A DNA stretch of 64,000 nucleotides. It comes from Clostridiales bacterium (GTDB lineage: Bacteria; Bacillota; Clostridia; Saccharofermentanales; Saccharofermentanaceae). Location of the stretch: the NCBI GenBank assembly GCA_017617995.1, contig JAFZVE010000028.1, positions 81,218 to 145,217 of the forward strand, read 5' to 3'. Below are positions 28,501 through 37,237 of this stretch, piece by piece. A program made the translations under genes and the position numbers. A model generated the notes under the pieces. The model ran no database searches, was not told where the DNA came from, and was given only the letters and a program-made list of their open reading frames with translations. Each line of letters begins with the position of its first letter. Position 1 is the stretch's first letter.

Positions 28501-30283
28501 CGGTCTGATCTCTCCGCCGCCGCATCACGATATCTACTCGATCGAGGACCTCGCGGAACTGATCCATGACTTAAAGAATGCGAACCGCTTCGCAAGAATC
28601 AACGTTAAGCTCGTTTCCGAAGTCGGTGTCGGTACGATTGCCGCAGGTGTGGCTAAGGCTCGAGCAGACGTCGTCCTGATCTCCGGTTATGACGGAGGTA
28701 CAGGTGCCGCACCGAGAACATCGATCCGCCATGCGGGTCTTCCGTGGGAGCTCGGTGTTGCCGAAGCACACCAGACTCTGCTTCTGAACGACCTTCGTTC
28801 CCGTATCACGGTCGAAGCAGACGGTAAGCTCCTGACCGGTCGTGACGTCGCGATCGCATGTCTCTTGGGTGCTGAAGAATTCGGATTTGCGACCGGACCG
28901 CTGGTCGCGCTCGGATGCGCCATGATGCGTGTATGTAACCTCGATACCTGTCCGTTCGGTGTCGCGACACAGAACCCGAAGCTTCGTGCCAAGTTCGAAG
29001 GTAAGCCGGAATATGTGGTAAACTTCATGCGCTTCATCGCTGAGGAACTTCGTGAGATCATGGCACAGCTCGGCTTTAGAACCATCGATGAGATGGTCGG
29101 AAGATCCGATATGCTCCGTGTCAATAAGGCCATCAAGTTCTGGAAGGCAACCGGCATCGATCTGTCTGCGATCCTGTATCGTCCGCAGCTCGACTCGACC
29201 GTCATCACACATCACACGGTCGCGCAGGATCACAAGCTCGAGAATACTCTCGACTATAAAGTTCTGATCCCACTTTCCGAACCGGCGATCCACGACGGCA
29301 GAAAAGTCAGCCTGTCTCTCGAGATTCATAATACCGACCGTGCAGCCGGTACCCAGCTGGGCTCCGCGATTACTCGTGTTCACGGTGAGCAGGGACTTCC
29401 GGAAGATTCCATCGATGTTCACTTCAGAGGATCGGCCGGACAGAGCTTCGGTGCATTTATCCCGCATGGCCTGACACTCCGTCTTGAAGGTGACGCGAAC
29501 GACTATCTCGGAAAAGGACTTTCCGGTGGTAAGATCGTCGTCAGAAAGGACAGAGACGCGAGCTTCAGATCGGAAGAGAATACGATCATCGGTAACGTGG
29601 CGCTCTATGGAGCGACATCCGGTACAGCTTACATCAGCGGTATCGCAGGTGAACGTTTCTGCGTAAGAAACAGTGGTGCGATCGCTGTCGTAGAAGGTGT
29701 GGGTGACCACGGCTGTGAATATATGACAGGCGGACGTGCGATCGTTCTCGGTCCTACGGGCAGAAACTTCGCAGCCGGTATGTCCGGTGGTATCGCTTAT
29801 GTCTACGACGCAAACGGTGATTTCGCCGCAAGATGCAATAAGGAAATGGTCGAGCTTCTGCCGCTTTCCGATTCGGAAGAAATCGAATTCGTAAGATCCC
29901 AGATCAGTGAGCATGTGAAGAACACGCAGAGCACCTATGCCGAGCATATCCTCACGAACTTCGACGATCTGATCGGCCGTTTCGTAAAGGTACTGCCTCA
30001 TGATTACGCGAAGTTTAATGAGAAACTCGCTGAGGTGAAGGCTGACGGTTACGAAGGAGATGAAGCCGTCCTGATGGCTTTCGAACTGGCAACAGGAAAG
30101 AGCGAAGCGCCAATCAAAGTTGTAGAAGAAAAGCCTGGCGAGAAGAAGCCGGTCAAGAAGGCTCCTGCTAAGAAGACCACATCTTCCGCAAAAACAACGA
30201 AGAAAACAGTAAGTACGAAGAAGGCACCTGCGAAGAAGCCTGCTTCCTCAACAACGAGAAAGGGAGGGAAGAGCAATGGGTAA
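25514..30283 (+). CDS. gltB: Glutamate synthase (GOGAT) large subunit with basic C-terminal tail
   Basis: 1589 aa. A short propeptide (17 residues) precedes the Ntn nucleophile Cys18 (CGIGFV). Glutaminase, central, FMN-binding ([35 protein letters not shown]) and beta-helix GXGXG domains follow in normal order. The 3Fe-4S Cys are in [13 protein letters not shown]. It transfers the glutamine amide to 2-oxoglutarate. The last 55 or so residues are a Lys/Ala/Pro/Thr/Ser tail ([12 protein letters not shown] repeats) that GOGAT normally lacks. The start at 25514 has AGGAGG at 25501. It overlaps gltD by 8 nt. Confidence 0.96.
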   Translation: MMMQKQGLYSPEFEHDACGIGFVVNIHGKRSHQTVKNGLRILANLAHRGGEGSDENTGDGAGMLLQIPDAFFRKVCPEESITLPQAGDYGVGMVFLPRQSDAREKCMRVIDKAVEEEGQVVLGWRDTPVNESTIGQTAKENRPYIAQIFIGRGDKTKAGIAFDRALYVIRKKLEKRTIELTETDPRYFYFASLSTRTIVYKGMLTPEQMDAFYLDLKDLSFDSALALVHSRYSTNTFPSWERAHPYRYLIHNGEINTLRGNINAMYARSASISNKAFGDDMEKVLPIINPNGSDSAMFDNTLEFLTLSGRSLAETAMMMVPEPWIKHEQMDEDVKAFYEYNSMLMEPWDGPAALAFTDGRSIVATLDRNGLRPARYVVTDDGYVVLSSEAGVLPVPEDRIISKNRLRPGRMLLIDTEEGRIITNEEIKKTVATAHPYKQWVDENMVKLSDLVEDYKASSKAPSKAGKTTKAEADIEVKQKMFGYTYEDIRKMVIPMAKDGNEAIGAMGNDSPIAVLSDKPQLLYNYFKQLFAQVTNPPIDCIREDIVIMERMYLGNEGNIIEPKATDARHIALPCPILKDEELAAVKNIKRKGFKSVVLPILYEANGDGHTLEKAMDTLCKAASDAVEKGTNILVLSDREADADKSPIPALLAVSGLHQHLVRKGQRHMTSIVLESGEPREVHHFALLVGYGASAINPYMAYATIADEIAHQRLDKEVDVAIDNYINAARHGIVKILSKMGISAVKSYQGAQIFEALGIGEEVIEKYFTSTASRIGGIGLDEIAKEVGSRMEAAYKTADTQPGLATGGVYQWRKDGEYHMFNPKSIYQLQNAVRKGDYNLFKEYSKGLNEENTRLCTIRGLLEFVPSKQPISIYEVEPVESIVKRFKTGAMSYGSISKEAHETLAIAMNRLGGKSNTGEGGEDPERYERMANGDSKMSAIKQVASGRFGVTSDYLVHAKEIQIKMAQGAKPGEGGQLPAGKVYPWIAKTRHSTPGVGLISPPPHHDIYSIEDLAELIHDLKNANRFARINVKLVSEVGVGTIAAGVAKARADVVLISGYDGGTGAAPRTSIRHAGLPWELGVAEAHQTLLLNDLRSRITVEADGKLLTGRDVAIACLLGAEEFGFATGPLVALGCAMMRVCNLDTCPFGVATQNPKLRAKFEGKPEYVVNFMRFIAEELREIMAQLGFRTIDEMVGRSDMLRVNKAIKFWKATGIDLSAILYRPQLDSTVITHHTVAQDHKLENTLDYKVLIPLSEPAIHDGRKVSLSLEIHNTDRAAGTQLGSAITRVHGEQGLPEDSIDVHFRGSAGQSFGAFIPHGLTLRLEGDANDYLGKGLSGGKIVVRKDRDASFRSEENTIIGNVALYGATSGTAYISGIAGERFCVRNSGAIAVVEGVGDHGCEYMTGGRAIVLGPTGRNFAAGMSGGIAYVYDANGDFAARCNKEMVELLPLSDSEEIEFVRSQISEHVKNTQSTYAEHILTNFDDLIGRFVKVLPHDYAKFNEKLAEVKADGYEGDEAVLMAFELATGKSEAPIKVVEEKPGEKKPVKKAPAKKTTSSAKTTKKTVSTKKAPAKKPASSTTRKGGKSNG

Positions 30284-31787
30284 GAATACCGGATTCCTGG
30301 AGTACGAAAGAGCCATCGGCCCGGATCGGGATATAGAAGAACGTATCCACGATTACCGCGAAGTACATCAGATGTATCAGAGTGAAGATCAGGCCAGGAC
30401 TCAGGGCGCGCGCTGCATGGACTGCGGTGTTCCGTTCTGCCAGACCGGTATGTTCCTCGGACGAGGGGCCACAGGCTGCCCGCTGTCGAATCTCATCCCG
30501 GAGTTTAACGATCTTCTGTATCAAGGTCATTTCGAAGATGCCTACAGAAGACTTCGTAAGACAAATGGGTTCCCGGAGTTTACCGGACGTGTCTGTCCGG
30601 CACTCTGCGAAGGTGCCTGCACGTGCGGTCACAACTTTGCTTCCACTTCAGTAAGAAATAACGAGTGGTTCCTTTCGGAGACGGCGTGGAAGAACGGCAC
30701 CATGAAGCCGAATCCGCCGAAGAACCGTACCGGTAAAAAAGTCGCGGTCGTCGGTTCCGGCCCGTCAGGTCTTTCCTGTGCCGATCAGCTGAATCACGCT
30801 GGTCATAGTGTTACCGTGTTTGAGAGAGCGGACCGTCCGGGTGGACTTCTGATGTACGGTATCCCGAACATGAAACTCGATAAGCAGGTCATCCTCCGTC
30901 GTATCAAACTGATGGAAGAAGAGGGCGTTAGGTTCCGCTGCGGCGTGGAAGTCGGACACGATATCACCGTCGAAGAGATCCGAAGTTCCTTTGATGCTGT
31001 TGTTCTCTGCTGCGGTGCGACCAAGCCGAGAAATCTTGTCGTCGAAGGAAGAGAACTGAAGGGGATCTACTTTGCCGTAGATTATTTAAGAAAGAACACT
31101 CAGGCGCTCTTTGCGAAGAATCACTTTGATAAAGAAGGTCCGGCTCCGGATGTCGCCATTTCTGCGAAGGGCAAGCATGTCGTCATTATCGGCGGTGGTG
31201 ATACCGGTACAGACTGTTCCGCGACAGCTGTACGTCAGGGCGCGAAGAGCGTGACCCAGCTTGAGATCATGGGGCCGCTTCCGGAGACCCGCGCGGCCAA
31301 TAACCCGTGGCCGGAGTATCCCTTCGTGAAGAAAGTTGACTACGGCCAGGAAGAAGTCGCATATGTATATGGTGATGATCCGAGACAGTACTTCATGTCT
31401 ACCGAGAAGTTTATCGGCGACTCGAAAGGAAACGTCAAGAAACTCCAGGTAGTAAAAGTATCCTGGGAGAAAGACGAGAAGAGCGGAAGAATGATTCCGG
31501 TTCCGGTCGACTCGACAAGAAAGACTATCGACGCAGATCTCGTCATTCTCGCGATGGGATTCCTCGGACCGGAAGACACAGTTCCGACCGCACTGGGACT
31601 TCAGCGTGACGGCCGTTCTAATGTCGCTGCCGAATTCGGTAAGTTCCAGACCTCAGTCGAGGGTGTATTTGCCGCAGGTGATATGAGAAGAGGACAGTCA
31701 CTCGTTGTATGGGCCCTGACCGAAGGCCGAGGTGCCGCAAGAGAATGCGACAAGTATCTCATGAATGGTCACGGCGTACTCTCTTAA
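30276..31787 (+). CDS. gltD: Glutamate synthase small subunit
   Basis: 503 aa. N-terminal 4Fe-4S Cys ([21 protein letters not shown]), FAD site [20 protein letters not shown](P)H site [13 protein letters not shown] and a C-terminal FAD motif ([19 protein letters not shown]). It passes electrons from NAD(P)H to GltB. GGGAGG precedes the ATG, which lies inside the end of gltB, so translation is coupled. A strong terminator follows. Confidence 0.96.
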   Translation: MGKNTGFLEYERAIGPDRDIEERIHDYREVHQMYQSEDQARTQGARCMDCGVPFCQTGMFLGRGATGCPLSNLIPEFNDLLYQGHFEDAYRRLRKTNGFPEFTGRVCPALCEGACTCGHNFASTSVRNNEWFLSETAWKNGTMKPNPPKNRTGKKVAVVGSGPSGLSCADQLNHAGHSVTVFERADRPGGLLMYGIPNMKLDKQVILRRIKLMEEEGVRFRCGVEVGHDITVEEIRSSFDAVVLCCGATKPRNLVVEGRELKGIYFAVDYLRKNTQALFAKNHFDKEGPAPDVAISAKGKHVVIIGGGDTGTDCSATAVRQGAKSVTQLEIMGPLPETRAANNPWPEYPFVKKVDYGQEEVAYVYGDDPRQYFMSTEKFIGDSKGNVKKLQVVKVSWEKDEKSGRMIPVPVDSTRKTIDADLVILAMGFLGPEDTVPTALGLQRDGRSNVAAEFGKFQTSVEGVFAAGDMRRGQSLVVWALTEGRGAARECDKYLMNGHGVLS

Positions 31788-31828
31788 TTCAGACCACTAT
31801 CGCTTAGTAGGATTTTATTGCGTAAAAT

Positions 31829-31871
31829 CAGGCACTTGATTTCTGAAGAAATCAAGTGTCTGGTTTTTGTT
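31829..31871 (+). terminator. Terminator after gltD
   Basis: A 15-bp stem (CAGGCACTTGATTTC with GAAATCAAGTGTCTG, one G.U), a TGAA tetraloop and a T5 run. The T-run end runs straight into the next promoter. Confidence 0.9.
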
Positions 31872-31910
31872 TGACAACCTATTGACATAGTAGGCGAATA
31901 TGTATATAAT
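31871..31910 (+). promoter_or_regulatory. Promoter and shared operator of the mccB unit
   Basis: TTGACA (31882-31887), a 17-bp spacer and TATAAT (31905-31910): exact consensus. A second TTGACA is at 31871. The -35 lies in AACCTATTGACATAGTAGG (31876-31894), an imperfect CCTA...TAGG palindrome repeated exactly at 35984-36002. It could be an Rrf2/CymR-like operator, by inference. Confidence 0.8.
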
Positions 31911-32015
31911 CGCAACATATCAGAAGCGTCCGGGCGGTCCGCTCCCCCTTAATTCCACCATGTTGACGGACATTCTCGGACGACTGTTATCAAATATATC
32001 GAGAGGAGTATGAAA

Positions 32016-32114
32016 ATGAGATTCATGTGTTGTCGAATGCTGAATAGTCGGGTTTTCACGGCTGAGGAGTGTCGATGTATGCGCATGCACCTCATAAGTA
32101 TTCGATGTTGTTGA
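32016..32114 (+). CDS. Cys-rich leader peptide 1 (attenuator uORF)
   Basis: 32 codons starting MRFMCCRMLNSRVF, with Cys at 5, 6, 19, 21, 31 and 32; the last two directly precede the stop. AGGAG lies 7 nt before the ATG at 32016 (an in-frame ATG at 32010 is too close). It follows the perfect promoter by about 100 nt and ends 24 nt before a terminator. Codons 11-13, just after the first Cys pair, contain UCGGGUUUU (32048-32056), which can pair with AGAGCCCGA (32137-32145) in the terminator's 5' arm. It shares MCCRMLNSR with leader 2. The likely role is sensing charged tRNA-Cys by ribosome stalling, not a working protein. Confidence 0.8.
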   Translation: MRFMCCRMLNSRVFTAEECRCMRMHLISIRCC

Positions 32115-32138
32115 TAACAGAAATACATATGCCGAAAG

Positions 32139-32173
32139 AGCCCGAGCGAGAAGAAAACGCCCGGGCTTTTTTT
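32139..32173 (+). terminator. Attenuator terminator before mccB
   Basis: AGCCCG (32139-32144) pairs with CGGGCT (32162-32167), continued by GCG/CGC across an A.C mismatch, then seven T (32167-32173). Its 5' arm is the partner of the antiterminator segment in leader 1. Confidence 0.85.
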
Positions 32174-32236
32174 CGGCCGGATAAAGAAATAAACAAAACA
32201 GATTTAACCAATACAAACGAAAGAAGGACAGAAAAA

Positions 32237-33391
32237 ATGAGCTATAAGATCGATTCACTTTTGATTCATGGAGGAATAGATGGAGATGAGGTAACAGGTG
32301 CGGTGAATGTGCCGATCTACCAGACCTCGACATATAAGCAGGATGGACTCGGCAAAAACCGCGGCTGGGAGTACTCGAGAACCGGAAACCCGACTCGTGC
32401 GGCGCTCGAGAAATTGATCGCGGATCTGGAAAACGGGGAGTATGGTCTCGCTTTTGCATCCGGGCTGGCTGCGATCCATACAGTCCTTTCACTCTTTAAA
32501 GGCGGGGACAAGCTGGTCGTATCGGATAACATCTATGGCGGTACGTTCCGTATCCTGGATAATGTTTTCAAGAATCTGGATATTACCTATAAGATCGTGA
32601 ACACTTCGGATCTTGCTTCTGTGGAAGCCGCGCTGGATCCGGATGTCAAAGCCATCTATGTCGAAAGTCCGGCCAATCCGCTTCTGACGATTACGGATAT
32701 CGAGGCGGTTTCGAAGATCGCGAAGAAGCACGGTAAGCTTCTTATCGTGGACAATACATTCCTGACTCCGTACCTTCAGCGTCCGCTGGATCTCGGTGCG
32801 GATATCGTCATTCATAGTGGCACCAAGTATCTCGGCGGGCATAGCGATACGATCTCCGGTCTCGTAGCACTGAAAGATAAGGCTCTGGCCGACCGTCTCT
32901 ACTATCTACAGAACGCGATCGGAGGTGTGCTGGCTCCGTGGGACAGTTTTCTCATGATCCGGGGTATCAAGACTCTCGGTGTACGTATGGACAGACATGT
33001 AAGTAACGCCGGAAAGATCGCGAAGTGGCTCTCTGAGAGCGGATATGTCAGCAAGGTCTATTACCCGGGGCTTCCTTCCGATCCTGGATATGAGATCCAG
33101 AAGAAGCAGGCTTCCGGAGCAGGCGCTATGTTCTCCTTTGTTTTAGATGAGAAATACGATTACAAGGTATTCTTCGAATCATTAAAACTGATCTCGCTGG
33201 CCGAGAGCCTAGGTGGTGTGGAATCGCTTGTCTGCCATCCGGCCAGCATGACACATGCAGCCATTCCGGCCGAGATCCGTAAGAGTGTAGGTATCGTCGA
33301 TGAACTGATCCGCTTTTCCGTCGGTATCGAAGATGTAGACGACCTGATCGAAGATCTTATTCAGGCCGTCGAAAAATCGAAGAAAGCATAA
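32237..33391 (+). CDS. mccB: Cystathionine gamma-lyase / Cys-Met metabolism PLP enzyme
   Basis: 384 aa. The Cys/Met metabolism PLP family shows YSRTGNPTRAALE, FASGLAAIHT, VDNTFLTPYLQRPLDLGAD and Lys197 in SGTKYLGGHSD. Sequence alone does not fully separate gamma-lyase from gamma-synthase or O-acetylhomoserine sulfhydrylase. Pairing with the MccA-like gene and a methionine importer favours reverse transsulfuration, cystathionine to cysteine. GAAGGACAG precedes the ATG. It is the first gene after the Cys leader-peptide attenuator, so it is probably induced when cysteine is short. Confidence 0.85.
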   Translation: MSYKIDSLLIHGGIDGDEVTGAVNVPIYQTSTYKQDGLGKNRGWEYSRTGNPTRAALEKLIADLENGEYGLAFASGLAAIHTVLSLFKGGDKLVVSDNIYGGTFRILDNVFKNLDITYKIVNTSDLASVEAALDPDVKAIYVESPANPLLTITDIEAVSKIAKKHGKLLIVDNTFLTPYLQRPLDLGADIVIHSGTKYLGGHSDTISGLVALKDKALADRLYYLQNAIGGVLAPWDSFLMIRGIKTLGVRMDRHVSNAGKIAKWLSESGYVSKVYYPGLPSDPGYEIQKKQASGAGAMFSFVLDEKYDYKVFFESLKLISLAESLGGVESLVCHPASMTHAAIPAEIRKSVGIVDELIRFSVGIEDVDDLIEDLIQAVEKSKKA

Positions 33392-33405
33392 AGGGAGAAA
33401 AGAAT

Positions 33406-34320
33406 ATGAAACACGTATATTCGGATATTAGAGAGATGATCGGTAATACGCCGATCCTGAAGATCAGCCATATGGGCGTTAAGCCCGGAGTAAATATTTA
33501 TGCCAAGTTAGAACTGATGAATCCGGCCGGAAGTGTTAAGGACCGTGTGGGTCTGTACATGATCCAGGATGCGAAAGAACGTGGGATCCTAAAAGAAGGC
33601 GGTACGATCGTTGATGCGACGGCAGGAAATACAGGGATCGGGATCGCCATCGCGGCACTGAATCAAGGATACAGAGTGATCTTTACCGTCCCGGAAAAGT
33701 TCTCCATCGAGAAACAGAAGGTCATGAAGGCACTGGGGGCGGTAATCGTACATACCTCGAGGGAAGAAGGCATGCTGGGTGCCGAGCGGGAGGCGGAAAG
33801 GATCTTAAGTCAGACCGAGGGAGCAGTTTCGCTTCGGCAGTTCCGGAACCCTTCGAATCCGAGAGCGCACTATGAGACGACAGGACCGGAGATCTATAGC
33901 CAGCTTCAAGGAAATGTCGATTACTTTGTGGCCGGTGCCGGTTCGGGCGGTACTTTCACGGGTGTCGTGAAATATCTGAAAGAAAAAGATCCGCAGATCC
34001 GAGGCATACTTGCAGATCCATATGGTTCCATTATCGGTGGAGGAGAGCATCACGACTACGATATCGAGGGGATCGGCAACGATTTTATAGCAGATACGAT
34101 GGATATCACCCTCGTAGACGATGTCATCAAGATCACGGATAGCGAAGCCTTTGAGGCATCGAGAGAACTGGCCAGAAAAGAAGGTGTACTTGCCGGATCT
34201 TCTTCGGGCGCTGCGCTTGCCGCGTCACTGAAACTGGCGGAAAAACTGGATCACGGAAACATCGTCACGATCTTCCCGGACCGTGGTGATAGGTACATAA
34301 GCAAGGGATTATTTGATTGA
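33406..34320 (+). CDS. mccA: Cystathionine beta-synthase / cysteine synthase family enzyme (MccA-like)
   Basis: 304 aa, PLP fold type II. Lys45 in GSVKDRVG binds PLP; TAGNTGIG and GSGGTFTGV hold the cofactor phosphate and substrate. The segment QFRNPSNPRAHYETTGPEI and the absence of a CBS-pair domain resemble Bacillus/Clostridium MccA, which joins serine (or O-acetylserine) with homocysteine. A simple CysK role is possible, but linkage to mccB and metNIQ supports cystathionine formation. It lies 14 nt after mccB with GGGAGAAAAG before the ATG. Confidence 0.85.
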   Translation: MKHVYSDIREMIGNTPILKISHMGVKPGVNIYAKLELMNPAGSVKDRVGLYMIQDAKERGILKEGGTIVDATAGNTGIGIAIAALNQGYRVIFTVPEKFSIEKQKVMKALGAVIVHTSREEGMLGAEREAERILSQTEGAVSLRQFRNPSNPRAHYETTGPEIYSQLQGNVDYFVAGAGSGGTFTGVVKYLKEKDPQIRGILADPYGSIIGGGEHHDYDIEGIGNDFIADTMDITLVDDVIKITDSEAFEASRELARKEGVLAGSSSGAALAASLKLAEKLDHGNIVTIFPDRGDRYISKGLFD

Positions 34321-34336
34321 GAGCAGGAAAAATGCT

Positions 34337-35344
34337 ATGGGGAATATCTACGAACTGGAACATGTATATAAGACATACAGAAATGACGGGAAAGAATTCA
34401 CTGCGCTGAAAGATGTGAGTCTTTCCGTAGAAGAAGGGGAGATCTTTGGTATCATCGGCATGAGCGGCGCCGGAAAATCTACACTGGTCAGAACGCTGAA
34501 CCGACTCGAGGAAGTAAGTGATGGCAAAGTACTTTATTACGGAAAGGATCTTGCGGAACTGAAGGCCTCAGAACTTCGGAAAGTTCGGCATTCGATCTCC
34601 ATGATCTTCCAGGGTTTTAATCTTCTTTTGCAGAGAACGGTCATCGAAAACGTCGAAGAGCCCTTACGGATCGCAGGTGTTCCGAGAAAAAAGAGAAAAG
34701 AAAAGGCACGGGAGATGTTAAAGATCGTCGGACTTGAAGAAAAGGAAACAGTCTATCCAGCGCGGCTTTCCGGCGGACAGAAACAGCGTGTGGCGATCGC
34801 AAGAGCACTCGCGGCCGATCCGAAGGTGCTTCTCTGCGATGAGGCAACATCGGCACTTGATCCGAAGATCACAGGAGAGATCCTGGAGCTTCTTAAGAGG
34901 ATCAATGAGGAAAGAAAGATCACGATCATCATCATTACGCATGAGATGTCCGTAGTAGAGAAGATATGCGATCGTGTGGCGATTATCGAAAACGGAGTTC
35001 TGGCCGAGGTAGGAAATGTGCGAGAGGTCTTCAGTTCCCCTAAGTCCGACGCTGCGAAGAAACTGGTGTTTCCGAGTAATCCCTTTGAACCGACGAACAC
35101 GGAAAGCAGACTGATACGCATCGTATTTGACGGAACCAGAGCCAGTGAACCTTTTATCGCGAATCTGGTGGAAAAGACAGGGAAGAAAGTCAGCATTATC
35201 AGCGCCAATACGAGAAGTGTCGGCGGGATCGGATACGGTCAGATGGTACTGGAACTTCCGGATAACGAAGGGGATCAGGAGAGCATAATAGAATTCTTCA
35301 GTAAAAGCGGACTTGTCGTGTCGGAGGTGACAAAGTATGAGTGA
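34337..35344 (+). CDS. metN: Methionine ABC transporter ATPase
   Basis: 335 aa. Walker A GMSGAGKST (41-49), Q-loop FQGFNLL, signature LSGGQKQR, Walker B VLLCDEATSALDP and the H-loop THEMS are all present. The C-terminal region (about 255-335, with SVGGIGYGQMVLELP) is the NIL/ACT-like domain by which MetN senses methionine. It energises MetI/MetQ import. The start at 34337 is just after the mccA stop, and the end overlaps metI by 8 nt. It is cotranscribed with mccBA, tying methionine uptake to its conversion to cysteine. Confidence 0.93.
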   Translation: MGNIYELEHVYKTYRNDGKEFTALKDVSLSVEEGEIFGIIGMSGAGKSTLVRTLNRLEEVSDGKVLYYGKDLAELKASELRKVRHSISMIFQGFNLLLQRTVIENVEEPLRIAGVPRKKRKEKAREMLKIVGLEEKETVYPARLSGGQKQRVAIARALAADPKVLLCDEATSALDPKITGEILELLKRINEERKITIIIITHEMSVVEKICDRVAIIENGVLAEVGNVREVFSSPKSDAAKKLVFPSNPFEPTNTESRLIRIVFDGTRASEPFIANLVEKTGKKVSIISANTRSVGGIGYGQMVLELPDNEGDQESIIEFFSKSGLVVSEVTKYE

Positions 35345-35993
35345 ATATATTATTGAAACGATTAAAACGGGCGTATGGGAGACGCTGCAGATGACATTCT
35401 TTGCGGCACTGTTTGCCTATCTGATCGGCTTACCACTGGGGGTTCTACTTTATACCACATCGAAAGGACATCTTCTCGAGAATCATGGAGTTAATGTGGT
35501 CGTGGGAACAATCGTCAATGTCTTACGTTCGCTTCCGTTTCTGATCCTGTTGGTACTCCTGATCCCGTTTACGAGATTCGTGGTGGGGACTTCGATCGGA
35601 ACGACTGCATCGATCGTACCGCTCACAGTGGGCGCGATCCCGATCGTAGCACGAATGGTCGAGTCTTCACTTAGTGAAGTGGATCCCGGAATCATCGAGG
35701 CGGCCGTATCGATGGGCGCGTCTCCATTATATATCATCATTCACTTTATCCTTCCGGAAGCGACACCGTCACTACTTCTTGGTGGCGCCATCAATATCGC
35801 GACCGTACTCGGATACTCGGCGATGGCCGGTGTGATCGGTGGTGGCGGGCTTGGTGCGATTGCGCTTCAGTACGGCTACTATCGTTATCAGAAAGATGTA
35901 CTTTGGGTGACAGTAGGCCTTCTGGTACTCATGGTCATGGTGATCCAGGAGATCGGAATATTACTTTCGAAAAAAATGCGAAAAACCTATTGA
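35337..35993 (+). CDS. metI: Methionine ABC transporter permease
   Basis: 218 aa with five hydrophobic segments and the EAA loop (EAAVSMGASPLYIIIHFILPEA) that contacts MetN. The start lies within the metN end. The stop codon is inside the -35 element of the promoter for leader 2/metQ (TTGACA overlaps TGA), so metQ can be transcribed separately from the rest. Confidence 0.93.
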   Translation: MSEYIIETIKTGVWETLQMTFFAALFAYLIGLPLGVLLYTTSKGHLLENHGVNVVVGTIVNVLRSLPFLILLVLLIPFTRFVVGTSIGTTASIVPLTVGAIPIVARMVESSLSEVDPGIIEAAVSMGASPLYIIIHFILPEATPSLLLGGAINIATVLGYSAMAGVIGGGGLGAIALQYGYYRYQKDVLWVTVGLLVLMVMVIQEIGILLSKKMRKTY

Positions 35994-36018
35994 CATAGTA
36001 GGTTGGTAGTGTTAAAGT
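35984..36018 (+). promoter_or_regulatory. Promoter and shared operator of the metQ unit
   Basis: AACCTATTGACATAGTAGG (35984-36002) is identical to the mccB promoter element. TTGACA (35990-35995), a 17-bp spacer and TAAAGT (36013-36018) follow. It overlaps the metI stop. Confidence 0.75.
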
Positions 36019-36051
36019 ACATACATCGCTTGAGAAAAGGAGGCGTGAGAA

Positions 36052-36180
36052 ATGAAAACATTAGCAACAGAAAAACTCGCTATGATGTACATGTGTTGTC
36101 GAATGCTGAACTCCCGGACATGTTATGTGGTCGGTTCGTCAGGGAATCATTCCTTGCGCCGTGAGACGGAGCGATGTTGA
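36052..36180 (+). CDS. Cys-containing leader peptide 2 (attenuator uORF)
   Basis: 42 codons. Codons 14-22 read MCCRMLNSR, the same as in leader 1, with further Cys at 24 and as the final residue. AAGGAGG lies 8 nt before the ATG. The codons after the Cys pair contain CTCCCGGACA (36111-36120), a perfect 10-nt complement of TGTCCGGGAG (36206-36215) at the 5' arm of the downstream terminator. A ribosome stalled on the UGU-UGU pair would leave this segment free to disrupt the terminator; a moving ribosome would cover it. Its role is as a sensor, by inference from this geometry. Confidence 0.85.
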   Translation: MKTLATEKLAMMYMCCRMLNSRTCYVVGSSGNHSLRRETERC

Positions 36181-36207
36181 AATCGCAACGCATAAGATTG
36201 CCACTTG

Positions 36208-36243
36208 TCCGGGAGCTTAATCTGATAAGTTCCCGGATTTTTT
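36208..36243 (+). terminator. Attenuator terminator before metQ
   Basis: TCCGGGAGCTT pairs with AAGTTCCCGGA (one mismatch) around a short AT-rich loop, followed by TTTTTT. It stands 28 nt after the leader 2 stop. Confidence 0.9.
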
Positions 36244-36313
36244 ATGGCCGGGAGAAAAGAAAAACACATACAAAAACACATTAAATTTCGTAAACACAAG
36301 GAGAAATAAAACC

Positions 36314-37138
36314 ATGAAAAACACATTTAAGAAATTTATTACCGTAGCTCTTACACTGACACTTCTTTCTTCTGCCGCTGCATGCGGCAAGAAAGCTTCC
36401 GCAAATGAGAACAAGACCATCAAGGTCGGTGCGAACATTACACCTCATTCGGAGATCCTCGAAGTGGCGAAGCCGCTTCTTGAGAAGAAGGGATACAACC
36501 TCGAGATCGTGAAACTGGAAGATTCCGTAACACCGAATACCGGCGTGATCGAAGGAAGTCTTGACGCGAACTATTTCCAGCATGTTCCTTACCTCGAGCA
36601 GTTCAATAAGGAAAACGGTTCGAATCTTGTTTCCATCGGTGCGATCCACTATGAACCATTCGGTATCTACGCAGGAAGAACGACGAATCTTGCTGATCTT
36701 CCTGACGGAGCGATCGTAGCGGTTCCGAATAACGTTACGAATGAGGCAAGAGCACTTCTTCTTCTGCAGCAGGAAGGTCTTCTTACACTGAAGGAAGACG
36801 CCGGCATCAATGCAACCGTAGAGGATATCGTAGCAAACCCGAAGAATATCTCTTTTAAGGAACTGGCGCCGGAACAGCTCGTCGCAGCACTTCCTGATGT
36901 TGACATCGCAGTCATTAACGGGAACTACGCGATCGAGGGTGGACTTCATGTAAAAGATGCATTGGCCGTAGAAGCAAACGATGGTCTTGCTGCACAGACA
37001 TATGGAAACATCATCGCAACGAAGGCCGGAAATGAGAACAACGAAGCACTGAAGGCACTCGTAGAAGTTCTGCAGGGACCGGAAATCAAGGAGTATATCG
37101 AGAAGACGTACGGTGGCGCAGTCGTTCCGCTTCACTAA
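36314..37138 (+). CDS. metQ: Methionine-binding lipoprotein
   Basis: 274 aa. Signal peptide with lipobox SAAACG, then the NlpA/MetQ fold: IKVGANITPHSEILEVAKPLL, DANYFQHVPYLEQFN and ALAVEANDG are family patterns. It captures methionine outside the membrane for MetNI. It has its own promoter and Cys-leader attenuator, separate from metNI, which would let the binding protein be made in excess. Confidence 0.94.
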   Translation: MKNTFKKFITVALTLTLLSSAAACGKKASANENKTIKVGANITPHSEILEVAKPLLEKKGYNLEIVKLEDSVTPNTGVIEGSLDANYFQHVPYLEQFNKENGSNLVSIGAIHYEPFGIYAGRTTNLADLPDGAIVAVPNNVTNEARALLLLQQEGLLTLKEDAGINATVEDIVANPKNISFKELAPEQLVAALPDVDIAVINGNYAIEGGLHVKDALAVEANDGLAAQTYGNIIATKAGNENNEALKALVEVLQGPEIKEYIEKTYGGAVVPLH

Positions 37139-37237
37139 TAGTATCTGATGATCGGCGATATCGATTGCGGGTTCTTAATCCGTAGTGCTTTTAGAGAGAA
37201 TGAACGATAATTCATAACAAGAAATGGAGATGATAAC

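Noticed and set aside
31917..32236. T-box or SAM riboswitch before mccB/metQ
   Set aside because: No T-box consensus or SAM-box junction was seen; the leaders are explained by uORFs plus terminators.
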